Of a stretch of 64,000 bases of DNA, positions 42,487 to 51,397 are shown one piece after another (positions within the stretch are counted from its first letter, which is position 1; every line of letters begins with the position of its first letter). The stretch is from NCBI GenBank assembly GCA_947466075.1, contig CANIBP010000015.1:1-64000 (forward strand), in the 5' to 3' direction. Under the pieces are notes generated by a model. The model saw only the letters and a list, made by a program, of their open reading frames with translations. It was not told where the DNA came from and made no database searches. The stretch comes from Verrucomicrobiaceae bacterium. Lineage in GTDB: Bacteria > Verrucomicrobiota > Verrucomicrobiia > Verrucomicrobiales > Verrucomicrobiaceae. Position numbers and translations under genes: made by a program.

Positions 42487-43052
42487 CAACGTCACGCAAT
42501 CATGGTGTAATTCACGCCGGCCACGAAAGCAGCAAACCTTCGCGTGGTGTGTTGGGCTTCATGATGTCTTGTTTAGCCAGCGTCATCATGCTGCGGGTGC
42601 TGTTGATTCTGTTCCAAGATAACAAACTCTCTGAGCACAATAAGCTGGTCGCTGCTGGCCTCTCAGTGGTGTGTTGTTTACTCTTTTATCTGGGGACGAC
42701 GTTGTTCTTCTCATTCATCACTGGCTATTCGCGCAAGCTCTCGATCAGCAAGGGCGGAATCCAATATGGTGCCGTGTATTTCAATTGGCCTCAAGTTAGG
42801 GTAATCGGTGCAAACATGAAACGTGGCTGTTTTCAGGTTCATATCGTTCTCAAACGTGGCTGGTTCGCGAATCGTTGGCTGGTGACCGACGACGGTATGA
42901 GTCGGGAGATGTCGGAAGCGTTTATCGAAGCATTGCAAAAGCAAATCCTGCCACATTACCCAGAACTGGTAATCGACGAATTGCCTTCACTGCACCAGAC
43001 CTCTACCGTTACCGAATCTGTGAGCACTGCGGATGTCAAAAAGGCCGCCTGA
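42480..43052 (+). CDS. Membrane protein of unknown function
   Basis: The 190-residue product has two membrane helices (VLGFMMSCLASVIMLRVLLI; VAAGLSVVCCLLFYLGTTLF) and then a soluble domain with beta strands (KLSISKGGIQYGAVYFNWPQ; FQVHIVLKRGWFANRWLVT). The soluble part resembles small PH-like domains of bacterial membrane proteins. It overlaps the permease gene by 7 bp and precedes crcB by 6 bp, so all three are probably co-transcribed. Confidence 0.65.
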   Translation: MLTTSRNHGVIHAGHESSKPSRGVLGFMMSCLASVIMLRVLLILFQDNKLSEHNKLVAAGLSVVCCLLFYLGTTLFFSFITGYSRKLSISKGGIQYGAVYFNWPQVRVIGANMKRGCFQVHIVLKRGWFANRWLVTDDGMSREMSEAFIEALQKQILPHYPELVIDELPSLHQTSTVTESVSTADVKKAA

Positions 43053-43058
43053 CACGCC

Positions 43059-43436
43059 ATGCGCAATGTCCTCCTCGTCTTTCTCGGCGGCGGCATCGGA
43101 TCGGTGCTGCGTTATCTCACCGTGAGCTATGCAGCGCGGTTGTTGCCTAAGGCGGTGTTCCCATGGGGCGTCTTTGCCGCGAACATCACGGGCAGCTTCA
43201 TCCTTGGTTTTCTGTTTGCCCTGCCAGCGATGAAGGAAAAAAGTAGCGGTCCTTGGTTATTTGCCGCCACGGGCATTCTTGGCGGCTACACTACCTTTTC
43301 AACGCTCTCCAATGATTCATGGCTGCTACTGCTCAACCAACATTCATGGCTAGCGCTGCTCAATGCTTTTGGCAGCATCCTGCTCGGCCTTACCGCTGCC
43401 GCTCTGGGCTGGCTGGCTGGCAGCAAATGCGCCTGA
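43059..43436 (+). CDS. crcB: Fluoride exporter CrcB/Fluc
   Basis: The 125-residue protein has four membrane helices and the Fluc signature: GGGIGSVLRYLT, the conserved N in NITGSFILGFL, and the channel-lining GGYTTFSTLS. The CrcB dimer releases fluoride from the cytoplasm. No fluoride riboswitch was noticed upstream; its start follows the preceding gene by 6 bp, so it lacks its own leader. Confidence 0.93.
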   Translation: MRNVLLVFLGGGIGSVLRYLTVSYAARLLPKAVFPWGVFAANITGSFILGFLFALPAMKEKSSGPWLFAATGILGGYTTFSTLSNDSWLLLLNQHSWLALLNAFGSILLGLTAAALGWLAGSKCA

Positions 43437-43441
43437 TCAAA

Positions 43442-43744
43442 TCAAGCCTCCGTTTCTGGAGCGGCTGCGCCTGCTTCGGCGTCTTCTTCACGCGCAGATC
43501 CCACTTTGAGGGAAATCTTTATTCCATGCTTCGCTGCCGCCGTGTTCAGCAGGGAGCGAATTGCACTGATGGTCATCCCATTCTTGCCGATCACATGGCG
43601 CACATCTTCTTGCGCTAATTGCACTTTATAACTCACAGCACCGTTGATGTTGGTGCCGATGGCAATGGTTGCCTGCTGCGGGTGGTCGATCAGATTCGCC
43701 ACCACATACGAAAGGAACTCGCGGAGGGCTTCCGGCGCGTCCAT
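43442..43744 (-). CDS. khpA: KH-domain RNA-binding protein (KhpA type)
   Basis: The 100-residue protein has an N-terminal LREFLSYVVANLIDHPQQ and the KH loop in VRHVIGKNGMTISAIRSLL (G-K-N-G in place of G-R-x-G), which fits KhpA/YlqC. It binds RNA, often with KhpB. A tail of about 18 acidic and Ala-rich residues follows. It follows rpsP by 6 bp, the usual pair. The convergent crcB gene ends 5 bp from its stop. Confidence 0.9.
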   Translation of the reverse strand: MDAPEALREFLSYVVANLIDHPQQATIAIGTNINGAVSYKVQLAQEDVRHVIGKNGMTISAIRSLLNTAAAKHGIKISLKVGSAREEDAEAGAAAPETEA

Positions 43745-43750
43745 AGCCGT

Positions 43751-43996
43751 TTAGGCAGAGAGGGCAGCGCTCTTGATGATGCTGGCCACCGTTTCGGAAG
43801 GCTTGGCTCCCTGGGCGATCCATGCGTTGACGCGGTCGAGCTTCACGGTTGCTCCCTTCAATCCTTTTTGAGGATCGTAGGTGCCCAGAATCTCAAGGAA
43901 ACGGCCTTCTTTTGGAAAGCGCTTGTCAGCCGCAACGATACGGAAAATTGGGCGGTGCTTGGCACCTTCTTTACGGAGACGGATAACTACGGCCAT
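43751..43996 (-). CDS. rpsP: 30S ribosomal protein S16
   Basis: At 81 residues this is a standard S16: MAVVIRLRKEGAKHRPIFRI, VVAADKRFPKEGRFLEILGTY, DPQKG, then KLDRVNAWIAQGAKPSETV. It helps assemble the 30S body. It pairs with khpA, but rimM, trmD and rplS, often next in other phyla, are absent here. Confidence 0.95.
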   Translation of the reverse strand: MAVVIRLRKEGAKHRPIFRIVAADKRFPKEGRFLEILGTYDPQKGLKGATVKLDRVNAWIAQGAKPSETVASIIKSAALSA

Positions 43997-44093
43997 GATG
44001 CGGGTACGGGAATGGGGTCAGGTTTTGGGGAGGCGCATGGTGGAGACTCTGGGAAGGAAATCAACCGCTTTTTCCCCACTTTCTCGGGATGGG

Positions 44094-45545
44094 TCACGCC
44101 AGCACGTCTTTGATGACATGCCCGTGCACGTCCGTCAGCCGCCGTTCGATGCCGTTGTTGTAGTAGCTCAGACGTTCGTGGTCGATGCCCAGCAGGTGCA
44201 AAATGGTGGCGTGCAGGTCGTAAATCGAGGTGACCCGCTCCGCCGCCTGATAACCAAATTCGTCCGTCGCCCCGTAGCTAAAGGCTTTTTTCACGCCTGC
44301 GCCCGCCAGCCAGACGGTGAAGCCTTTCGGATTGTGATCCCGGCCATTCGCGCCCTTTTGAAAGGTCGGCATGCGGCCAAACTCCGTCACAAAGGCCACC
44401 AGCGTGTCCTGCATCAATCCTCGCGCCTTCAAATCACGCAGCAGACCCGCTACCGGCTGGTCCAGAATCGGCCCGTGCACGGCATACTGCTTCTCGATCG
44501 TCTTGTGCCCGTCCCAGTTGCCCACGCCCTCGCCCATGGCGTAGGAACCGTTGAAAAGCTGCACAAAGCGCACCCCGCGCTCGATCAAGCGCCGCGCCAG
44601 TAGGCAGTTCTTCGCGAAACCGGCCTTGTTCACGTTGCTATCGTACACGCCATAAAGCTCCTGCGTTGCTTTGCTCTCGCCCGCCATGTTGCCGACCTCC
44701 GAAGCCGCGATCTGCATCCGTGCCGCCAACTCATACGACGAAATACGTGCCGCCAGATCACTGTCCGCAGGGTGTTCCTCGGCCTGCCGCCGATTCAAGA
44801 GGTTCACCAAGTCACGCGTGCCACGATCTGCTGATTCACTCACGCTCGCAGGCCGGATCAAATTCGGAATCGGTTTGGTCGCATTGAATGCCGTCCCTTG
44901 AAACACTGCTGGCAAAAACGCCGAGTTCCAGTGCCGCGAACCACTTTGCGGCACGCCACGCGGATCAGGAATCGCCACAAAGGCCGGCATGTCATCGCAT
45001 TCGGAGCCCAGCGCATACGTTACCCACGAGCCGATGCCTGGAAAGCCGTCGAGGATGAAACCCGTGCTCATCTGATTCTCCGCCGGACCGTGCGTGTTCG
45101 ACTTCGCCGTCATCGAATGGATGAAGCACATGTCATCCGCGAACTCGGCGATGTTTGGCACCAACTCACTGATCATCTTGCCGCTTTGCCCACGCGGTTT
45201 GAACTCCCACAGCGGCTTCACCAGATTCCCCTGCGCTCCTTGAAACGTGATCAAATCCGCCGCCCCCGGCAGCGGCATGCCGTGGCGCTTCACCAGTTCC
45301 GGCTTGTAATCAAATGTATCGACATGACTCATCGCTCCCGAGCAGAAGATCATGATCACGTTCTTCGCGCGTGGCGCAAAATGCGGCGGACGTGGCGCAT
45401 AAGGATGCGATGGATCGATCAGCGGACGAATCGGATCATTCGCCAGCAGCCCCTTCTGCGCGAGCAGTGACGTCAAAGCGATGCTGCCCAACCCGCTGAC
45501 GCTTTGATTCAAGAAGGTGCGACGTGAAAGGAGATGGTTTTTCAT
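44094..45545 (-). CDS. DUF1501 family exported protein
   Basis: The 483-residue protein opens with a Tat-like leader (RRTFLNQSVSGLGSIAL) and shows DUF1501 landmarks: NVIMIFCSGAMSHVDTFDYK, CFIHSMTAKSNTHGPAENQM, WDGHKTI, and the C-terminal EFGRMPTFQKGANGRDHNP and FGYQAAERVTSIYDLHATIL. These place it in the sulfatase/phosphatase-like superfamily. It follows the cytochrome/DUF1549/DUF1553 gene by 147 bp, the classic PVC pairing, and probably belongs to the same transcript. Confidence 0.9.
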   Translation of the reverse strand: MKNHLLSRRTFLNQSVSGLGSIALTSLLAQKGLLANDPIRPLIDPSHPYAPRPPHFAPRAKNVIMIFCSGAMSHVDTFDYKPELVKRHGMPLPGAADLITFQGAQGNLVKPLWEFKPRGQSGKMISELVPNIAEFADDMCFIHSMTAKSNTHGPAENQMSTGFILDGFPGIGSWVTYALGSECDDMPAFVAIPDPRGVPQSGSRHWNSAFLPAVFQGTAFNATKPIPNLIRPASVSESADRGTRDLVNLLNRRQAEEHPADSDLAARISSYELAARMQIAASEVGNMAGESKATQELYGVYDSNVNKAGFAKNCLLARRLIERGVRFVQLFNGSYAMGEGVGNWDGHKTIEKQYAVHGPILDQPVAGLLRDLKARGLMQDTLVAFVTEFGRMPTFQKGANGRDHNPKGFTVWLAGAGVKKAFSYGATDEFGYQAAERVTSIYDLHATILHLLGIDHERLSYYNNGIERRLTDVHGHVIKDVLA

Positions 45546-45560
45546 GGGTGAATGCTTGTC

Positions 45561-45656
45561 AGTACGACGGACACTCCTGTCCGTCGGGTTTGGATAGCTC
45601 GCGGGCCTTCGCGTTGATGGGCGTGTTGATCGACGGACAAGAGTGTCCGTCGTACT
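45561..45656. repeat. REP-like pair of hairpins in inverted orientation
   Basis: Two 26-bp arms (45561-45586 and 45631-45656) are inverted copies with one mismatch. Each arm is itself a hairpin, CGACGGACA-ctcc-TGTCCGTCG and its partner CGACGGACA-agag-TGTCCGTCG. They lie between the DUF1549/1553 and DUF1501 genes of one operon. This resembles the doublets (BIME-like) of REP elements and may protect or terminate mRNA. Confidence 0.85.
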
Positions 45657-45692
45657 GTCGCGTGATGACGTCGTGAAATTGGTTCAAGCATG

Positions 45693-48600
45693 TCAGTAAA
45701 GGGTCATGAACTCACTTGTGTTGAACAGTGCCCGACAAAACATCGCCAGCCCGTGCTCAGAAATCAGTTTCGTGGAAGCGCTCAGCTCATCCGCACGCGG
45801 ATCACGCTGATAAGCCAGTTGAAACGCCCGCTTCACCTGGGCATCGGTGACTTTGCTAGCCTCTTTTTCCAGCCGTGAGGCAAACAAACCGGCCTGCTGC
45901 ATCGCAAACGTGCTGTTCAGGAAATTCAGCGCCTGCAACGGCGTCGTGCTCGACGTGCGTCGTGGAGCGATTTGCCCCGCATCCGGCACATCGAAGGCAC
46001 CAAACGTGTCATCCAGCTGCACACGCGGCTTACTTTGATAAATCATGCGCCTAAAGGTGTCGGGGCCGAATTCCTGCTTCGACTGATACACCTTCACGTA
46101 GTTGTCATTCGTGTCGAATAAATCGAATCCCGGCCCTCCCATCGTCAGATCCAGCACGCCGCTTACGGCGAGGATCGTGTCCCGCAGCGGCTCTGCCTCA
46201 ATGCGCCGCGTTGGGAAGCGCCACAGCAGCCGCGAGCCGGAATCCGCCTTCAAACTCGCGTCATTCGCCGTGCTCGACTGCCGATACGCCGTCGAGTTCA
46301 TGATCAGGCGATGCATCTCCTTCAAACTCCATCCACGCTTCATGAATTCCGCCGCCAGCCAGTCCAGCAGCTCAGGATGCGACGGCTTGCCGCCGTTGAA
46401 GCCCAGATCGCTCGGCGTATCGACAATCCCCGTGCCGAAATGGTAATGCCACAGGCGGTTCATCATCACACGAGCCGTGAGCGGATTCTTGGCATCCGTC
46501 AGCCACTTCGCCAAAGCCATGCGTCGCTCGGATTCGGGCGTGTCCTTCGCCAGATCGAGCTTCGCACCGAACTGCGACAGCCCACCCGGCGCGATCTCTT
46601 CCTTCGGCGTCATCGGATCACCGCGATGCAGGCGGAAGGTCGGCCCTGGCTGCTCAAACTTGCCGAGGTAGGCCATCGGGAAACTCGTCAGCTCTTTCAA
46701 CTCGCGTTGCAGCACTGCTCGCCGCTCGCTGTGCTTCTTCACTTCGGCGGCATTTTCGCCTGTGACGCCGCTCAGCGTCGGAACATCGCGAATCCGCTCC
46801 CGATAATCCGCCGCCAGTCGATCTGCTGATGACGCCACGGCCTTCCATGCTTTTCCATCCAGCGAGACTTCGACCAGATAATTCGTGGAGAGACGATCTT
46901 GATACGCCTTGCCCTTTTCGCTGCGATCCCGGCTCCAAACCACGCTGCTGATCGTCTCTTCACTCGGTAGCTCGATTTGCAGCCAGCCTTTGGCTCCTTT
47001 CGCGATCCAGCTCTTCGCATTGCCATACAAGCCGTCATTCGCATGCGCGATCTGGTGAATCGAGTTCGCACCATCAGCAAAAACATCCGAAGCCGTCACC
47101 TTGGCTCCGTTCTTCGCCAGCGCAAGGTTCTTGCCGCCTGCAAAGACCTCCAGCTCATCAATGCACGGCTGCCCACCGTTCGTCGCGTTGATCGTGAAGC
47201 GCACAAACTTCGCCTTCACGGCATCAAAGCTCTCGTGATTCGCCAGATGCGTCACCGGTGCGCGCAGATGCGGCTGGGAGGCAGCTTGGGCATCCGCCGA
47301 TTCCTCAAACAGCACCGCGTCCGCCACCGTCGGGCCGCCCAGCTTGCCGCTGCGCAGGATGAGAATGGAATCCTTCGTCAGCACGTGCGTTCCCGCGTAT
47401 TTGAAGCCGCTCCAGCGCTTCTGTTCGGGTATCGCCCCGCTGCCATCCGCAAACTTGCTCTGATCCACCACGGCGATCTCTTTCTGATCCTCTTTCGTGT
47501 TCGCATCGCCGTCGAGATCGAGAATGTAGCGCGCATCCTTCGCATGCGTCGTCCATGCGCCCCATGACAACCAGAGGCGCTGCTTGCCACTCACACGTGG
47601 ATTCCACGAGAAGAAGTTCTTGCCAACTTCATCGGATTTCGCGCTCCAGTAGCGGTAGCTCTCGCCGAGGTTCGGCAACCGAGTTGAGTCACCCAGATCA
47701 GACAACTGGCCGGCTTCCGTGCCTGGCGAGTAATCAATCGGCTTTCCATTCGCCGGCTGCTCGATCTGCACACAGCCAATCGCATCCGGCTTCGTCGGTG
47801 GCGGCAGATCATCATCCACCAGCACACGCTTCGTGAGCTGCGACTTCGGTTGGAAGCGCGACAGCGTTGCGTCGATCGCTGCGATCTCCCGCCGCACGCC
47901 TTCGGCCTTCTTTTGACTCTCCTCGGCATCCGCTGGTCGCAGTTCGCGCTCCGCATGCTGCACCCCTTCGAAAATGCCGCGCATGCGGTAGTAATCGACC
48001 TGGCTCACCGGATCGAACTTGTGATCGTGGCAGCGCGCACAGCCCACCGTGAGCCCGAGGAACGTGCTGCCTGTCGTGCTAACGAGGTCATGCATCTCAT
48101 CCGCACGCTGATTGGCCCGCAGCGCTGGGTCCTGGCCCTTCACCTGATCCCAAGCGCCCGCCACGAGGAATCCCGTGCCCTCATCCGCGCCCAGTTGATC
48201 TCCAGCGATCTGCTCCCGCACGAACTGGTCATACGGCTTGTCAGCATTGAGCGAACGGATGACGTAATCGCGATACGGCCACGCATTGGGCCGCAAGCGG
48301 TTCATTTCAAACCCGTGGCTCTCCGCGAAGCGCACCACATCCAGCCAATGCCGCGCCCAGCGCTCGCCATAACGCGGTGTAGCTAGCAAGCGGTCCACGA
48401 GTTGCTTGATGCTCGATGCTTGATCCTTGGCGAACTCCTTCTCGAAAGCGGCGACCTCTTCAGGAGTCGGTGGCAAGCCGATCAAATCAAAGCTCGCACG
48501 GCGGATGAACGTCCTCGCGTCCGCGGCAGGATTCATCGCCAAGTTCTTCTCCTTGAGCTTCTCGATCACGAACTCATCAATGGAAGTGTGCTTCGAGGCT

Positions 48601-49028
48601 TTCAGTGGCAGGAAGGCCCAGTGCGTCACATCGCCCTTCGATTTCTCCTTCAGCACGATCTCCTGCGGCCACACCGCGCCCATGTTGATCCAGCGTTTGA
48701 TGAGTTCGGTTTCAGCAGCGGAGAGTGAGGGCTTCTTCTTCGGCATCGCAGCTTTCTCGCCAGCTGATTCTGGCACGATCATCGTGTAGAGCGGTGACTC
48801 CGTTGCCTTGCCAGGAACGATGGCGGGGCCGTCGTCGCCGCCTTTGAGCACTGCGGCGAGCGTCTCCATGTTCAGTCCACCTTTCGTCGTCACATCGTTG
48901 TGGCACTCGACGCAGTGTTTCACCAAGATCGGAGCCACCTGCTCGTGAAACAGCTTCGAGGCATCAGATTCGACGGCCAGCAGGCGGCTGCTGGCGATCA
49001 TCAAGAAGAGTGAGAGGAGAGGTTTCAT
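45693..49028 (-). CDS. Planctomycete cytochrome c / DUF1549 / DUF1553 protein with discoidin-like insert
   Basis: This 1,111-residue exported protein has a signal peptide (KPLLSLFLMIASSRLLA), a cytochrome c domain with C39-V-E-C42-H43, DUF1549 (RRASFDLIGLPPTPEEV, then RYGERWARHWLDVVRFAESH, CARCHDHKFDPVS) and DUF1553 (RVMMNRLWHYHFGTGIVDTP). It is about 300 residues longer than its relative at 35946; part of the extra sequence (about 595-740) looks like an F5/8 type C (discoidin) domain (NLALAKNGAKVTASDVF, then GWLQIELPSEETISSVVWSR) that could bind carbohydrate. It overlaps the GntR gene by 4 bp. Confidence 0.88.
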   Translation of the reverse strand: MKPLLSLFLMIASSRLLAVESDASKLFHEQVAPILVKHCVECHNDVTTKGGLNMETLAAVLKGGDDGPAIVPGKATESPLYTMIVPESAGEKAAMPKKKPSLSAAETELIKRWINMGAVWPQEIVLKEKSKGDVTHWAFLPLKASKHTSIDEFVIEKLKEKNLAMNPAADARTFIRRASFDLIGLPPTPEEVAAFEKEFAKDQASSIKQLVDRLLATPRYGERWARHWLDVVRFAESHGFEMNRLRPNAWPYRDYVIRSLNADKPYDQFVREQIAGDQLGADEGTGFLVAGAWDQVKGQDPALRANQRADEMHDLVSTTGSTFLGLTVGCARCHDHKFDPVSQVDYYRMRGIFEGVQHAERELRPADAEESQKKAEGVRREIAAIDATLSRFQPKSQLTKRVLVDDDLPPPTKPDAIGCVQIEQPANGKPIDYSPGTEAGQLSDLGDSTRLPNLGESYRYWSAKSDEVGKNFFSWNPRVSGKQRLWLSWGAWTTHAKDARYILDLDGDANTKEDQKEIAVVDQSKFADGSGAIPEQKRWSGFKYAGTHVLTKDSILILRSGKLGGPTVADAVLFEESADAQAASQPHLRAPVTHLANHESFDAVKAKFVRFTINATNGGQPCIDELEVFAGGKNLALAKNGAKVTASDVFADGANSIHQIAHANDGLYGNAKSWIAKGAKGWLQIELPSEETISSVVWSRDRSEKGKAYQDRLSTNYLVEVSLDGKAWKAVASSADRLAADYRERIRDVPTLSGVTGENAAEVKKHSERRAVLQRELKELTSFPMAYLGKFEQPGPTFRLHRGDPMTPKEEIAPGGLSQFGAKLDLAKDTPESERRMALAKWLTDAKNPLTARVMMNRLWHYHFGTGIVDTPSDLGFNGGKPSHPELLDWLAAEFMKRGWSLKEMHRLIMNSTAYRQSSTANDASLKADSGSRLLWRFPTRRIEAEPLRDTILAVSGVLDLTMGGPGFDLFDTNDNYVKVYQSKQEFGPDTFRRMIYQSKPRVQLDDTFGAFDVPDAGQIAPRRTSSTTPLQALNFLNSTFAMQQAGLFASRLEKEASKVTDAQVKRAFQLAYQRDPRADELSASTKLISEHGLAMFCRALFNTSEFMTLY

Positions 49029-49735
49029 GCTCGGGATGATTTTTTGGACTTCGGCAGGGCCAGATCGGCCTCAGCGGTGATCAGATGCTCGCGCATCGCC
49101 TTCGCTGCGGCGGCGGGATCACGTTTCTCGATGGCGGTGAGAATGGCAGCATGCTGGCGCACGGCATTTTGCTTGGAGGCACGGCTGTAGCCACGGATGA
49201 GGCCGATTTGCATCAGATCGGACAACGAATGCAGCAGCAGCGCCGAGATCTGGTTGCCTGAGGAGATCGCCAGTTCGCGATGAAACGTCATATCGGCGTC
49301 CACCGCCGCATCGTAGCCGTCTGCTTCCTCCAGTTTCTTCAAAGCGGTGCGCAGCTTGCGAATTTGCGCCGCGCTGGCGTGCTCCGCAGCGAGCCCGGCA
49401 TTTTCCGGCTCGATCATGAAACGCACCTGGATGAGCTGGCGCAGCCTTTCCTTGTCATCAGGGATCAGTAGCGCCAACGAGCCGTTCAGCGGCTTGTGTA
49501 GCTTGTCCACGACCTTGGTGCCTACGCCGTGTTTCACTTCGAGCAGACCCTGCAATTCGAGCCGCTTGGTCGCCTCACGCACCACCGGCCGACTCACACC
49601 GAGCTTGAGCGCCAGATCACGCTCCGGCGGCAGCCAGCCATCACCCGCCGTGATTTCGTCACGAATCTCCGAAGCGATACGTGCGCACACCTCCTCGACG
49701 AGGCTGCGCTGCGGTTTGATGGAGGAAAAAGCCAT
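49025..49735 (-). CDS. GntR/FadR-family regulator with FCD ligand domain
   Basis: The 236-residue protein has a winged helix (GWLPPERDLALKLGVSRPVV, then LQGLLEVKHGVGTKV) and a helical FCD domain with the metal-binding residues D and H in DADMTFHREL, then QHAAIL and MREHL. FCD regulators sense organic acids, often sugar acids. It lies between an SDR gene (68 bp upstream) and the cytochrome/DUF1549/1553 gene (4-bp overlap), so it likely controls this operon. Confidence 0.9.
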   Translation of the reverse strand: MAFSSIKPQRSLVEEVCARIASEIRDEITAGDGWLPPERDLALKLGVSRPVVREATKRLELQGLLEVKHGVGTKVVDKLHKPLNGSLALLIPDDKERLRQLIQVRFMIEPENAGLAAEHASAAQIRKLRTALKKLEEADGYDAAVDADMTFHRELAISSGNQISALLLHSLSDLMQIGLIRGYSRASKQNAVRQHAAILTAIEKRDPAAAAKAMREHLITAEADLALPKSKKSSRA

Positions 49736-49743
49736 GTGGTTAG

Positions 49744-49754
49744 AGGTCTTACCA
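49744..49754. promoter_or_regulatory. Candidate GntR/FCD operator
   Basis: AGGTCTTACCA at 49744-49754 carries the inverted core GGT-nnn-ACC of FadR/FCD operators (TNGTNNNACNA, with one outer base off). It lies 8 bp upstream of the GntR start codon and inside the 68-bp gap after the SDR gene. Autoregulation is inferred from position. Confidence 0.35.
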
Positions 49755-49803
49755 CTGGCCTAAACGTGATCGTTTTCGAGATTCTATCGCTCTGGTTCAA
49801 ACC

Positions 49804-50580
49804 TCAGATCGTCATCGACGAATACCCGCCGTCCACGACCATCTCATGGCCGGTGACGAACGATCCGCCAGCACCAGCAAGCAGCAGCGCAGCGGCGACG
49901 AGTTCCTTGGCCTCGCCAAAGCGGTTCATCGGCGTGTGGCCCATGATTTTGGCGACGCGGTCGGGTGTGAGCACCTTTTTGTTCTGCTCGGCGGGGAAGA
50001 AGCCAGGAACGAGCGTGTTCACGCGGATGCCGAGCGGTGCCCACTCGCGGGCGAGATTCTTGCTAAGGTTGTGAACGGCACCTTTGCTCATCGAGTAGGT
50101 GAACACGCGGCTCAGTGGCAGCAGGCCGGACATGGATCCGAGATTGATGATGGAGGCGGGGACTTTGTTTTCGACGAAGTATTTTCCAAACACCTGGCAG
50201 GCCAGAAACACGCCCTTGGTGTTTATGTTCATGATCCGGTCGTATTCATCCTCGGCAATGTCGAGAAACGGTGTGGCGGAGTTTACGCCGGCACCGTTGA
50301 CGAGAATGTCACAGCCGCCGGAACGCTCCAGCACCTGATCGAGCAGGATTTGCAGGTCAGCTTTGCGGCTGGCATCGGCAGAGACGAAATAGGCTTGTCC
50401 ACCTGCGGCTTGAATGGTTTCGAGGCGCTTATCGGCTTTCGATTGATCACGGCCGACGAGCACGACTTCCGCGCCGGCGGAAGCATAGCCTTCAGCGATG
50501 GCGCCGCAGAGTTCGCCCGTGCCGCCGATGACGACTGCGGTTTTGCCTTGGAGAGAGAAAAGTTCGAAGATGGAGGACAT
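49804..50580 (-). CDS. Short-chain dehydrogenase/reductase (sugar-acid type)
   Basis: The 258-residue SDR has the nucleotide-binding [18 protein letters not shown] of [11 protein letters not shown] and the catalytic Y-S-M-S-K. Sequence and the adjacent FCD regulator suggest an uronate-type dehydrogenase such as D-mannonate oxidoreductase or 2-keto-3-deoxygluconate dehydrogenase, but this is inferred. It is the first gene of the leftward operon and diverges from the gene at 50684. Confidence 0.85.
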   Translation of the reverse strand: MSSIFELFSLQGKTAVVIGGTGELCGAIAEGYASAGAEVVLVGRDQSKADKRLETIQAAGGQAYFVSADASRKADLQILLDQVLERSGGCDILVNGAGVNSATPFLDIAEDEYDRIMNINTKGVFLACQVFGKYFVENKVPASIINLGSMSGLLPLSRVFTYSMSKGAVHNLSKNLAREWAPLGIRVNTLVPGFFPAEQNKKVLTPDRVAKIMGHTPMNRFGEAKELVAAALLLAGAGGSFVTGHEMVVDGGYSSMTI

Positions 50581-50683
50581 GGTGAGGTGCGCATCTATGG
50601 CGTGTCATTCCGCTGCTGCAAGCCGCCTCTCCGCACACTTTCGTTGTCTTGACACTTCCGGTGCAGTGCTCTCCCGTGTCGGC

Positions 50684-51397
50684 ATGCCTTGGAGCCACAT
50701 CATGGTCTTCCTCGCCGGTGTTTTCGTCGGCGCGGCCACGATCGTTTTATGGAAAGCGCTGCGCTTTGCTGCCGATCTGCGTGCGGCACGCCATGCGGTA
50801 TCCAGCTACGTCTTTCCTGAATGTGGTGTAGCCGATGAACAAGCTCACAAGGCAGTCGAAGAGTGCAAAAAGCGGCTGCGTTGGCAAAAAAACCTCAATC
50901 CCGAATGGTTGCCACCGCTGGTCGATGAAGTGCCGAAACTCGTGCGCGAAATCGCAGCTATCTATCATCCCGGCAAGCAGGAAGCACTCCTTGCTCCCGG
51001 CCTCAGCCAATTCTCACGTGCCGTGCATCTCGCGGCGATGGATGTGGCCGACTTCCTGCAAACACGCTCCATTGGCCGCCTCGTCGATGTCAGTGCCAGC
51101 ACGGCCATCAAGACCTGGGAGATGACGCACAAGATCGCCACACACGATAGAATGCAGACGGCCAACAAATGGTACAAGCGCCTTCTGCCCTTCTGGCAGG
51201 TGCTGCGTTTGAAATCTCCCATCATGTGGGCCAGCGTGGCCGTCTCTAACGTCGCTGCACGCACGCTCCAGCCAGCGGTGATCGACATCATTGCCAAACG
51301 CACCATCGACCTCTACAGCGGGCGCTTGGGTAAAGGAGCCTCTGCCCCAGCGGCGCTCGAATTGACAGAACAAGAATCGCCCCCGGGGGCGATGTGA
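50684..51397 (+). CDS. Membrane-anchored protein of unknown function
   Basis: The chosen start at 50684 (MPWSHIMVFLAGVFVGAATI) puts a single N-terminal membrane helix at residues 7-22; the frame is open upstream to 50498 but that part is antisense to the SDR start. The soluble part contains a coiled helical region (ADEQAHKAVEECKKRLRW), YHPGKQEALLAPGLSQFSRA, and a C-terminal helical bundle (SPIMWASVAVSNVAARTLQP). The pattern is reminiscent of small proteins associated with dynamin-like or GTPase systems (DUF697 type), but I cannot assign it. Confidence 0.55.
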   Translation: MPWSHIMVFLAGVFVGAATIVLWKALRFAADLRAARHAVSSYVFPECGVADEQAHKAVEECKKRLRWQKNLNPEWLPPLVDEVPKLVREIAAIYHPGKQEALLAPGLSQFSRAVHLAAMDVADFLQTRSIGRLVDVSASTAIKTWEMTHKIATHDRMQTANKWYKRLLPFWQVLRLKSPIMWASVAVSNVAARTLQPAVIDIIAKRTIDLYSGRLGKGASAPAALELTEQESPPGAM

